Shown piece by piece: positions 22,197 through 28,853 of a DNA stretch of 29,286 bases. The position numbers and the translations under genes were made by a program. Below the pieces are notes generated by a model. The model did not search any database. It was given only the letters and a program-made list of their open reading frames with translations, and was not told where the DNA came from. Positions within the stretch are counted from its first letter, which is position 1, and every line of letters begins with the position of its first letter. The stretch is from a virus, in the IMG/VR virus record IMGVR_UViG_3300035034_001303, positions 1 to 29,286 of that record. One strand, written 5' to 3'.

Positions 22197-22943
22197 TTAG
22201 ATATTTGCCATGTTCTTGCCCGCAATCTTCATAAAGTCAGCGTCAGACATGCTAGCATAGTAATCTGCTGAACTTAATGTCCCATTACCTGCAACACTCG
22301 AGAGTGACTGAGGCTTTCCAGCATTATTCATAGCTCTTTCACCGTGCATTGGTTGCTGGTTACTCAAGCTAGTGTTGTTGCCTTTTGCATTTAACTCTGC
22401 TAGAAGATATGCTGCTTCATAAGGATTGCTTGCTTTTTGAATCATTTCGGCAAACATCGGGTTTTTGCTAGTTAACTCCGGTACGTGCTGTGTGACCATA
22501 TTGTTCCAATCTTGACGTGTCGATTTAGTATTGATCGCCGTGATTGCATCTTTAAGTTCGTACCTTAAAGAATCGTTCTCACCTTTTAGCGATTCAAATG
22601 CCTTTCTAACATCTCGACTATCATCCCAATCTAAAGCAGAGTAGGCATCAGCTTGCTCTGTTTCATTGGATTGATTAGAAGAGTTTGATCTTGAGTAGGC
22701 TTCTGCTTGCCCTCTCCAATACTCACTCTCTTGTTTCAATTTAGACGTCTCATCACGTAAAGCCTTAAAGTTAAACTCTTTATCTGATTGTGGTTGATCG
22801 GCGACATCATTTCTTACGCCCGAAATATTAAGTGGATCTTCGACGACCTGATCCATATTTACGTCTGTATATGAGTTATATTGACTTGGAGCTGTATCAG
22901 GAAATAACTCACTTCCTGGAGCTGACATATCTAATTCGTCCAT
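22197..22943 (-). CDS. Capsid scaffolding protein candidate
   Basis: A 248-aa acidic, Ser/Asn/Gln-rich protein directly upstream of the capsid gene, the classical position of a scaffold. The centre is coiled coil (FKALRDETSKLKQESEYWRG; RKAFESLKGENDSLRYELKD), followed by NPYEAAYLLAELNAKGN and a C-terminal helix (ADYYASMSDADFMKIAGKNM) that could dock on the shell as in P22 gp8. It would direct procapsid assembly and then leave. 15 nt separate it from the capsid start. Confidence 0.7.
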   Translation of the reverse strand: MDELDMSAPGSELFPDTAPSQYNSYTDVNMDQVVEDPLNISGVRNDVADQPQSDKEFNFKALRDETSKLKQESEYWRGQAEAYSRSNSSNQSNETEQADAYSALDWDDSRDVRKAFESLKGENDSLRYELKDAITAINTKSTRQDWNNMVTQHVPELTSKNPMFAEMIQKASNPYEAAYLLAELNAKGNNTSLSNQQPMHGERAMNNAGKPQSLSSVAGNGTLSSADYYASMSDADFMKIAGKNMANI

Positions 22944-22994
22944 TTTTTCTCTTTTAACCTCGGCGACAGGTCTTGTTACGCCCGTTTATTAATA

Positions 22995-23405
22995 TTAAGC
23001 TAATAAAATCGAACCTGATTTCTTAGCCGCATTTCCAATGGAACTAAAGACATCCTTACTGCTTTTAGACATTTCGGATTCACTGACAGGAACATCGTAA
23101 GGAAGACATAAGTCAGGTTCTACCTCGAGTCTTTCTTCTGTGCTATTCCATCTAAAAACTAAAACACCAACCATGCCTTGTTCAGGTTTCTTAGCTATGA
23201 CTTCCCATCCTGCTACAATGGCGTTTTTGTTATGTGTATGCGGTTTTGCGGCATAAGCAATCCAGAAATCGCCATTAACAGTTTTTCTGTAAGTCTCTAC
23301 CATGCGGTGAGCATCTGCCCAACAGTCTTGTGCCATTGGTTCTCGAGTTTCACCCATTTGTTGCATGTTAGAATTTCGCTTTTCACCTATTAGCGTAGTT
23401 TGCAT
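22995..23405 (-). CDS. Conserved phage hypothetical protein
   Basis: A 136-aa protein with an excellent AAGGAG site 5 nt before the ATG. The middle NGDFWIAYAAKPHTHNKNAI and GMVGVLVFRWNSTEERLEVE form a compact beta fold; a similar 'fwIxYAxKpxxxxxNxI...W.vixxxPxxxMxG' pattern appears beside scaffolds in related phages. The tail is Ser/Lys-rich. Role unknown. Confidence 0.6.
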   Translation of the reverse strand: MQTTLIGEKRNSNMQQMGETREPMAQDCWADAHRMVETYRKTVNGDFWIAYAAKPHTHNKNAIVAGWEVIAKKPEQGMVGVLVFRWNSTEERLEVEPDLCLPYDVPVSESEMSKSSKDVFSSIGNAAKKSGSILLA

Positions 23406-23414
23406 TTTACTCCT

Positions 23415-23660
23415 TTATGACCAGTTATAATCTCTGAATTGAGAATGAGCTTGGCTAAAAGACTTCTGTGTACCGCTCTTTCCAGCCATACCATAAGCTT
23501 CATCCATTGCCTCTTCTTTCATTTCGTAAACGCCTGCTTGCCAGTTCTCTGCAACACTTTGTGGAGTTGTTTCAGATTGGTGACTAACCATAGGTTGACG
23601 CTCGTTGTTACGCTCCATGCTTTCGAAGCCACCTTGACGTCCAGAAGGATTCTCTTTCAT
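23415..23660 (-). CDS. Small Gln/Ser-rich hypothetical protein
   Basis: An 81-aa protein with GGGGA before the ATG. Low in hydrophobic residues and rich in Gln, Glu, Ser and Asn (SHQSETTPQSVAENWQAGVY), so probably disordered or helical. It lies in the cluster of small genes between portal and scaffold. No family recognised. Confidence 0.5.
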   Translation of the reverse strand: MKENPSGRQGGFESMERNNERQPMVSHQSETTPQSVAENWQAGVYEMKEEAMDEAYGMAGKSGTQKSFSQAHSQFRDYNWS

Positions 23661-23734
23661 ATAATTCCCCTTTTTGTTATTCTCACTTTGAAATGTTTGT
23701 TTTCGTATTTGAGAATGAATCGTGTTTGTTGTTT

Positions 23735-23787
23735 GCCAACTGCCTTTTGGTTTTTCTGTAAATTTTCATTTGGTGGTTGGCTTTTTT
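23735..23787 (+). terminator. Terminator-like hairpin on the strand opposite the late operon
   Basis: In plus-strand RNA GCCAACTGCC (23735-23744) pairs with GGTGGTTGGC (23772-23781): ten pairs including two G-U, followed by six T. In the minus-strand RNA two of these pairs become mismatches, so it is built for rightward transcription. No rightward gene is seen nearby. The 27-nt loop weakens the case. Confidence 0.35.
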
Positions 23788-23929
23788 ATTTACCTTTTAC
23801 TGATCTAACAGCTTTTGCGGCTTTTTGTTTTTGAGAAACACTTTTAGGTGTTGATACTCGTTCAGCTTTCTTAAGTGCAGATCTAGCCTTTTCTAAAGCG
23901 TTCTTTTTCTTCGGTTTCGATTTAAGCAT
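23786..23929 (-). CDS. 47-aa Lys-rich basic protein
   Basis: An ORF starting MLKSKPKKKNALEKARSALK and ending AAKAVRSVKGK. About a third of its residues are Lys, with Ala and Ser, resembling a histone-tail-like or DNA-condensing peptide. The start overlaps the upstream stop by 8 nt, with GGAG before it. It is the kind of small gene missed by length cut-offs. It could neutralise packaged DNA or be a processed head peptide, but that is inference. Confidence 0.55.
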   Translation of the reverse strand: MLKSKPKKKNALEKARSALKKAERVSTPKSVSQKQKAAKAVRSVKGK

Positions 23930-24188
23930 GATAAGCCACTCCTAGAAATCCTTTTTTACCCATAAAATCTTCTACTAAATGCCAACGATTATCAGAGCTT
24001 CCTGACAAGAGCCTTTGTATATTGTAATTGTCTGGCTCAATTGAAAAGCGACTCCAACCTTCAGGAAACTTGGATATGTATTTAGCTTCGAAAAAGATCA
24101 TGTAATCCCAATCATCTATATCTACTTTCTGTTTAGCTAGATTGTTTAGCTCATCCATGTCTACATTGTCATAAAATTCGAAATTCAT
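23922..24188 (-). CDS. Hypothetical phage protein
   Basis: An 88-aa acidic protein (MNFEFYDNVDMDELNNLAKQ), with several aromatic residues and an end WHLVEDFMGKKGFLGVAYHA. No family recognised. Its start shares bases with the upstream stop (TAATG) and its end overlaps the Lys-rich gene by 8 nt, so it is part of one coupled chain. Confidence 0.55.
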   Translation of the reverse strand: MNFEFYDNVDMDELNNLAKQKVDIDDWDYMIFFEAKYISKFPEGWSRFSIEPDNYNIQRLLSGSSDNRWHLVEDFMGKKGFLGVAYHA

Positions 24189-24526
24189 TATCTTCCCTCT
24201 GTTCCGTATTCAGCTGTAGGAGCTAGCGTGTCTTGCATTGCTCTTGGATTTGCGTATACTTCCTTTCCTGGCTTTACACCTTGTTCCTTTTCCCAATAAC
24301 TGTGTTGAGCTCTCTCAGCAGCTAAAGCTTTTTGTAATGGTGTTTGTCCTTTAGAAGATCTACTTGAACTTTCATTATCGTTGTTGTTGTATGATTGCTT
24401 TTCAATCTGTTCTTGTGCCCATTGACCAGGTAATGGATGAAACCTTGGATCATAGCTATTTGTTTGACCTGGCTGAGGCTTTAATGTATTCATTGCAGCA
24501 TTACCGTTTTGATTAATCTGACCCAT
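24188..24526 (-). CDS. Hypothetical phage protein, Gln/Asn/Pro-rich
   Basis: A 112-aa polar protein (NTLKPQPGQTNSYDPRFHPL; QSYNNNDNESSSRSSKGQTP) followed by a helix ALAAERAQHSYWEKEQ. Likely partly disordered. It overlaps the upstream gene by 14 nt. No function assigned. Confidence 0.5.
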   Translation of the reverse strand: MGQINQNGNAAMNTLKPQPGQTNSYDPRFHPLPGQWAQEQIEKQSYNNNDNESSSRSSKGQTPLQKALAAERAQHSYWEKEQGVKPGKEVYANPRAMQDTLAPTAEYGTEGR

Positions 24527-24722
24527 AGCTATTGCCTCGTCTTCCGTAAGTATGATTAAATTCGAGTCTAACTTCGTGATTTAAGAAAGACCAAACCTCT
24601 GTGTTATCTAAAAATACAATCCACTCATTATCAAATTCCATTCCACGGTCTACTAAGAAGTTCGCATAGCCTGAGCCTTTTGGAGTACTCATTGGTATTG
24701 GTGGATCGAGTTGTAAAATCAT
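24513..24722 (-). CDS. Conserved small phage protein
   Basis: A 69-aa protein: ILQLDPPIPMSTPKGSGYAN, FLVDRGMEFDNEWIVFLD, then TEVWSFLNHEVRLEFNHTYG and R. The pattern 'QLxPPIPvxTPKGxGxAxFLID' is one I associate with small genes near portal genes in diverse phages. A compact beta fold is likely. Role unknown. Confidence 0.6.
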   Translation of the reverse strand: MILQLDPPIPMSTPKGSGYANFLVDRGMEFDNEWIVFLDNTEVWSFLNHEVRLEFNHTYGRRGNSYGSD

Positions 24723-24914
24723 TTAATAAGCCATATTGCCATTTTCATAGTTATAAGCCTGCTGATGCTGTTTTTTCTCTTCAGCCTGCATATTCTGCAA
24801 GTCACTCATTACATCGCCAACAGAGCCTTGTTTAAGAGCTCTAATCGGACCAGGTAATCGTCCTTTTAGATTTTCACCAACTACTGGTGTATATGCTTTT
24901 TGTCCTTGAAACAT
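24723..24914 (-). CDS. Small hypothetical protein
   Basis: A 63-aa protein with KAYTPVVGENLKGRLPGPIR at the start and a Gln/Lys-rich helix (MQAEEKKQHQQAYNYENGNM). It abuts the genes on both sides with no intergenic base. No family recognised; the exact tiling supports translation. Confidence 0.5.
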   Translation of the reverse strand: MFQGQKAYTPVVGENLKGRLPGPIRALKQGSVGDVMSDLQNMQAEEKKQHQQAYNYENGNMAY

Positions 24915-25115
24915 CTAAGGTTTTCCTGAAAACTGAATACCGTCTGTATAGTCAATAGTTTGACCAGAGACACATTCGAATTGATGAGAGCTAACTAAGC
25001 AATTCATCTCTTTGACAAGGAACTCTCTTGAGTGTGGTTGCATTCCAACTGTATCTAATTGGTTTGACCAGCTCTGTTCGAATTCTCCTCTTTGATATAG
25101 ATCAAATGGTCCCAT
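24915..25115 (-). CDS. Small hypothetical protein
   Basis: A 66-aa acidic protein (MGPFDLYQRGEFEQSWSNQL ... DYTDGIQFSGKP). AGG precedes the ATG, 2 nt after the stop of the 58-aa gene. It has two Cys but no clear motif. Member of the small-gene chain behind the portal. Confidence 0.5.
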   Translation of the reverse strand: MGPFDLYQRGEFEQSWSNQLDTVGMQPHSREFLVKEMNCLVSSHQFECVSGQTIDYTDGIQFSGKP

Positions 25116-25117
25116 GT

Positions 25118-25294
25118 TTACCTCGTATTTCTTTGTAAGTCTTTAAGTCTTAAGCCTTTAGATTCTGAATGTCTATCAGATTCATTCTTAAGCATTTCTT
25201 TTATTGGGGCACCGCTCGCGTAGTTAGGTCTGATAATGTTGTTATCCTTACCTGTAGGAAGAGCGTCTTTCAACTGATCTCCAAAACTATTCAT
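25118..25294 (-). CDS. 58-aa hypothetical protein directly after the portal
   Basis: An ORF starting MNSFGDQLKDALPTGKDNNI and ending SKGLRLKDLQRNTR. The ATG follows the portal TAG with no gap, with GAGGTGA inside the portal's end as ribosome binding site, and the stop is 2 nt before the next ATG. Basic and polar, probably helical at the end. No family recognised. The tiling makes it a likely real gene. Confidence 0.6.
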   Translation of the reverse strand: MNSFGDQLKDALPTGKDNNIIRPNYASGAPIKEMLKNESDRHSESKGLRLKDLQRNTR

Positions 25295-27280
25295 CTAGTC
25301 ACCTCTCATTGGGTTTTGATTCTTTTCATTAATTGCTGGCTGAGGAACCACAGTATCTGCTGTTTTTAATCTATGCTCTTCTTCGATAGATCTAATCATT
25401 TCTAAAACTTTACCAGCGTTATTAAGATCCATTTCATCCAGTTCCTTAGCAGCTCTAACGTCATTTAACACGCTACGAGATCTTTCTTCTTGTGCAGCAG
25501 CTAGTCTCTCTTCTGATAATGCGGCATCGTACTTAATACGGCTTAATCGCTCTTCACCAAGAGATATATCTGAAAATGTTTTAGCCTTAAGAAGTTCTGC
25601 AACTTGCTGTTTATCTTCGACTTCCTGTTGTTGCGCAGCTTGTTCAGCTTCTTTCTGTTTAGCCATTTGCTCTTTGAACTTGTCATCAATCGGAAATGGT
25701 GAAAGTTCCCAAAGCATTTCATCTGGTACATTAACTCCGCCCATTCGCATTGTCCAAGCTTGCATAAACGCCCACTGTTTTTGAGTATCAGTCATCAATG
25801 TGTCGACAATATCTACGTCATATTCAAGGAATGTCTTGTTGTAGAATTCTGGCGTTGGTTCTTGCTTGATTATTCGTTGTACTTTTTCGGGAGTGTAATT
25901 TTGAATCATCTTCAGTACTTTTTTACTGAGTAGACGTTGTGCTTGATCGAAGTTGTCAATGATTGGGCCAAGTTGCATGATGGCCATTGATTGCTTCATT
26001 TTGTATAGAACTGAACTCATGCGATCAGTATTGTCATTGCCTAGAGCACCTAAATCAACCATCTCTTTCATGTCTGTATCAAAAGAGTCTTGTAATTGAA
26101 ATAAACTTTCTGGAATTGAAGGTGGATCTAAACGCTCTGCATCGCTTAACTCGAAGCCAGGGTTAAAGAAGATAACCTTACCTTGGCCAGATTGAAACAA
26201 TGCTTTTGGATTAGATACCGCTCCTGATTTAGCTTTCCATCCACTGCCGATTTGAGAGTCGACAAGATCTATAAGCTTGGATTTGAACATGTTATGTTCT
26301 TGTTGAGGATCGGATAAGATTCTGACGAGTCCTTGAATTTTCCATTGGAACAAGTCATAAGAAGGATCGAAGACTGTATAAACTGGCACAAATGGATACT
26401 CGCCAATTCCCCATGGATCTTCTCCACTATAAAGCAATTGATTCTCTACAATGATATTATATTCAACTGTCTTGTAATAACCTTCGATTACTGCTAAATT
26501 CGGAAAGAATTGCTGCATCATGGACAAGCGTTTTTTATCACCCTTCCAAGGCTTCTGCTCGCCTGTGACTTTATCTACTAGTATCCAGCCTTTCTTATAT
26601 CTCTGCTTCCAGTACTCATTGTATGCGAGTAAAGCTTGAAGTCCCCACTGTCTAGCATATGGTTCATAAGAGAACTTCTCATCTCTATTACCATAACCCA
26701 TTGCATCGATTTGATTCTCACAACCAGGAACCAAAGATTTAATTACATCTTTACTCAAGTATTTACGTCTTGCTACGAAAGTTGCATCTTCAAGATCTGG
26801 GCGAGTACTGAACGGGTCCCATATCACATCATTCCAATTATCCAAGTGAAATGAGATTTGGCCATTTACATAGTCTTTTCTATAATCGATCCAAGGTGAA
26901 ATCCAGCTTATTCCAGATACTAAAGAGTTGTGCCTAGCTTTCTTAAGTACTTCGTACCCAGCTGGCTGCATAGTGTGTCTTAGTAATTCCGTCAGTTGCT
27001 TCGCTGTCTGTTCACTAGAGTTTTCAAAAGGAACAACAATACTGGCTTGTTGATTAGCGCTTAAATATCCACTTACCATATCGATGGTCTTACGCACTTT
27101 ATTATATGTAAATGCGTTTCGTCTTTCTTCACTAAGGTACTTTATCTGTTCTAAAGACCACTGATTTGAAAGATACATCCCCACATCTTGATATGCTTGA
27201 GCGTAGTATGGATTTAACAGCATATAGGCGCGGTTATAGTCTTGAGTAAAGTCGCTAACTATTTCGTAATCAGTTGCCAT
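25295..27280 (-). CDS. Portal protein, P22-like
   Basis: A 661-aa protein (P22 portal is 725). The N-terminal half follows the P22-like family: YYAQAYQDVGMYLSNQWSLE, FTYNKVRKTIDMVSGYLSAN, VSGISWISPWIDYRKD, FHLDNWNDVIWDPFSTRPDL. Next come FKSKLIDLVDSQIGSGWKA and a long Gln/Glu coiled-coil barrel end (about 540-640). Twelve copies would form the DNA channel at one capsid vertex and dock the terminase and adaptor. AAGGTGA precedes the ATG. It is first in the leftward late unit and is separated from the terminase by a strong terminator and a (+) gene. Confidence 0.9.
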   Translation of the reverse strand: MATDYEIVSDFTQDYNRAYMLLNPYYAQAYQDVGMYLSNQWSLEQIKYLSEERRNAFTYNKVRKTIDMVSGYLSANQQASIVVPFENSSEQTAKQLTELLRHTMQPAGYEVLKKARHNSLVSGISWISPWIDYRKDYVNGQISFHLDNWNDVIWDPFSTRPDLEDATFVARRKYLSKDVIKSLVPGCENQIDAMGYGNRDEKFSYEPYARQWGLQALLAYNEYWKQRYKKGWILVDKVTGEQKPWKGDKKRLSMMQQFFPNLAVIEGYYKTVEYNIIVENQLLYSGEDPWGIGEYPFVPVYTVFDPSYDLFQWKIQGLVRILSDPQQEHNMFKSKLIDLVDSQIGSGWKAKSGAVSNPKALFQSGQGKVIFFNPGFELSDAERLDPPSIPESLFQLQDSFDTDMKEMVDLGALGNDNTDRMSSVLYKMKQSMAIMQLGPIIDNFDQAQRLLSKKVLKMIQNYTPEKVQRIIKQEPTPEFYNKTFLEYDVDIVDTLMTDTQKQWAFMQAWTMRMGGVNVPDEMLWELSPFPIDDKFKEQMAKQKEAEQAAQQQEVEDKQQVAELLKAKTFSDISLGEERLSRIKYDAALSEERLAAAQEERSRSVLNDVRAAKELDEMDLNNAGKVLEMIRSIEEEHRLKTADTVVPQPAINEKNQNPMRGD

Positions 27281-27370
27281 TCATCACCTTTGAATAAAAA
27301 ACTGAGTTTAGTACATATAGATGAAATGGTAAATGATAATTTGAATATTAAGTATGGAAGAAGAAATGAT

Positions 27371-27415
27371 AAAAAAAAGGCTGAACATCAATTAGATCTT
27401 AATTGACATTCAACC
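27371..27415 (-). terminator. Strong intrinsic terminator between terminase and portal
   Basis: In the minus-strand RNA GGUUGAAUGUCAAUUA pairs with UAAUUGAUGUUCAGCC: sixteen consecutive pairs including three G-U, loop AGAUC, then eight U. This is the best terminator in the window. It would stop leftward transcripts coming from the terminase before the portal, so the portal operon should have its own promoter in 27281-27370. Confidence 0.85.
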
Positions 27416-27566
27416 CTGAACACATTAGATTTATTCTCAAAACATAAAGATTCTAAAAAGATGAATTCCGGCAAGAGTGATTCTTTTTAAAACCATACAA
27501 ACAAGTCAAAAACCCTTTTTAATACAAAGGTTTAGAAAAAAAATAAAAATACTCCTCGTTTTTCGA

Positions 27567-27626
27567 AGACTCCCCAGGACTCCCCCGGACTCCCCCGGAC
27601 TCCCCCGGACTCCCCCGGACTCCCCC
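27567..27626. repeat. 10-bp tandem array GGACTCCCCC, five perfect copies plus one variant
   Basis: Perfect copies at 27577, 27587, 27597, 27607 and 27617; a variant AGACTCCCCA at 27567. The minus strand reads (GGGGGAGTCC)n, five G-tracts with 5-nt spacers, meeting the usual G-quadruplex rule. The 10-bp period puts each unit on the same helix face. It is strikingly GC-rich for this DNA and lies upstream of the initiator gene. Confidence 0.9.
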
Positions 27627-27658
27627 GTTTTTTTTGTATAGACTTAGTGAATAACAAT

Positions 27659-27683
27659 AATAGTTACGCACTCCCTGTAGTGT
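27659..27683. promoter_or_regulatory. 25-bp dyad motif, copy 2 (operator candidate)
   Basis: AATAGTTACG then CACTCCCTGTAGTGT, 22 of 25 identical to 4363-4387. It lies about 105 nt before the initiator start and follows the G-rich array. The dyad CACT-N6-AGTG and the placement near two replication transcription units suggest a common regulator. Confidence 0.5.
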
Positions 27684-27788
27684 ATAACTCCCGAGATTTA
27701 AGATCAACGAAAAGTGACACTGTGTAGATAAAAAAGATTTAATCTGCAAAACATGATAAATAATAAGTTTAATATAATAAGGTTTATA

Positions 27789-28754
27789 ATGACATCAGCT
27801 ACTCACTCGTTTTCGGTAGAGCTAGCGTGCAAATTGGAAAGCACGGACTTAGCTCTCGTAATAAATCACTTCATTCACTGGATTGGCGTAAATAAAAGGA
27901 AGGGCTCTAACTTCATAGATAATAGAACTTGGACTTATGACACACAAAAAGACATAGCTGCACATTTTCCATATTACACAGAAAGGCAGGTAAAATATTA
28001 CATTGAAGTCTTATGTAAACGTGGGATTTTAGTGAAAGGTAATCACAATAAATCTGCATTTGATAAGACCAATTGGTATGCCTTTGTTGATGAAAGTGAG
28101 TGGAGCTTTTCAAAAAATGTTTACGAAAGACAAAATGAGCCCATCGCAGTAAAAGACTCTGAATCTTCAAATAATGTTTACGAGAGACGAAAGTGTCTAA
28201 TGGGGGAAACCAAAGTGTCTAATGGGGAGTCCCAAAGTGTCCGACCTATACCAGTCTCTTTACCATATTCTAAAACTCAATCTCTTATAGACCATGGTCA
28301 AAAGACTATGGCCTGTGATAAATCAAAAGAAAAGACTATGGATATTTCAAAGAGATATTGCTTAACTCCTGAGCAAACAGAAATCTACGAATACCTGCTG
28401 TCTTTAAAAATTAATACAACAAGGCAAACACTTGCATATTGGGCAAAGACTTATAGCATGCAACGTTTGATTGATGTTTATAATGAATCTAAGCACAACG
28501 GAGGGCGAAATCTCGGTGGATACATGCAATCACTGCTTAAAGACAAGAAAGTCGTACACAACGCAAGTATTGAGGCAAATTCGATGTTTATGAAAGACTT
28601 CATGAAAGACAACAAGTGGCACGGACCTAAAATACATAAAAAATATGCAAAAATACCGATGGGAAGAGACTTTATAGAAATTGACTTAAACATGAATCCA
28701 TTTGAGTTTATACAATTACTAATTGAAAAATATGAGAACTACAAAACTCAATAA
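27789..28754 (+). CDS. Replication initiator protein with N-terminal winged helix
   Basis: A 321-aa protein. Start at 27789 chosen because AAGG lies 6 nt before it; an in-frame ATG at 27753 has no site. Residues 5-100 (HSFSVELACKLESTDLALVI, INHFIHWIGVNKRKGSNFID, WTYDTQKDIAAHFPYYTERQ, GNHNKSAFDKTNWYAF) match the winged-helix domain of phage and plasmid replisome organizers. Residues 110-185 are a polar linker whose DNA carries direct repeats. Residues 190-321 (LTPEQTEIYEYLLSLKINTT ... NLGGYMQSLLKD) probably bind helicase or loader. It is the only complete rightward gene in this part and lies opposite the late genes. Confidence 0.7.
   Translation: MTSATHSFSVELACKLESTDLALVINHFIHWIGVNKRKGSNFIDNRTWTYDTQKDIAAHFPYYTERQVKYYIEVLCKRGILVKGNHNKSAFDKTNWYAFVDESEWSFSKNVYERQNEPIAVKDSESSNNVYERRKCLMGETKVSNGESQSVRPIPVSLPYSKTQSLIDHGQKTMACDKSKEKTMDISKRYCLTPEQTEIYEYLLSLKINTTRQTLAYWAKTYSMQRLIDVYNESKHNGGRNLGGYMQSLLKDKKVVHNASIEANSMFMKDFMKDNKWHGPKIHKKYAKIPMGRDFIEIDLNMNPFEFIQLLIEKYENYKTQ
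28116..28341 (+). repeat. Cluster of direct repeats inside the initiator gene (origin candidate)
   Basis: Three families: AATGTTTACGARAGACRAA at 28116 and 28173 (57 bp apart); AAAGTGTCTAATGGGG at 28190 and 28212 with a partial AAAGTGTC at 28234 (exact 22-bp period); AAAAGACTATGG at 28300 and 28330. They fall in the linker between the DNA-binding domain and C-terminal part, as the iterons do in lambda O. The AT-rich 28261-28295 lies among them. Confidence 0.65.
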
Positions 28755-28853
28755 TTGATTGCAATATATTAAGCATTTAAGTAAAAACATGTTTCTGCGC
28801 TGAGCAGCGATTTGCTATTGAATAAAAAATTTACAAAAAAAAGAAGGTCTGCA

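Larger units (their letters stand above)
27281..27788. other. Non-coding control region between portal and initiator gene
   Basis: About 500 nt without a convincing gene. From left to right it holds the portal leader, a strong minus-strand terminator (27371-27415), an AT-rich stretch with only weak hairpins (around 27507-27534), the 10-bp GGACTCCCCC array (27567-27626) with eight T after it, the 25-bp dyad (27659-27683) and the initiator leader. A minus-strand frame through the repeats is a low-complexity shadow. Confidence 0.6.

Noticed and set aside
23439-23834. Plus-strand 131-aa frame with hydrophobic stretches
   Set aside because: It is antisense to two coupled minus-strand genes and its Phe/Leu/Cys richness is what antisense reading of Lys/Glu codons gives.
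27519-27749. Minus-strand frame encoding GVRGSPGES repeats
   Set aside because: The repeats are explained by the 10-bp DNA array read in frame; there is no ribosome binding site and the rest is low complexity.
28798-28809. 12-bp palindrome CGCTGAGCAGCG
   Set aside because: Only one copy, two-base loop, no T tract; too little to call an operator or terminator.
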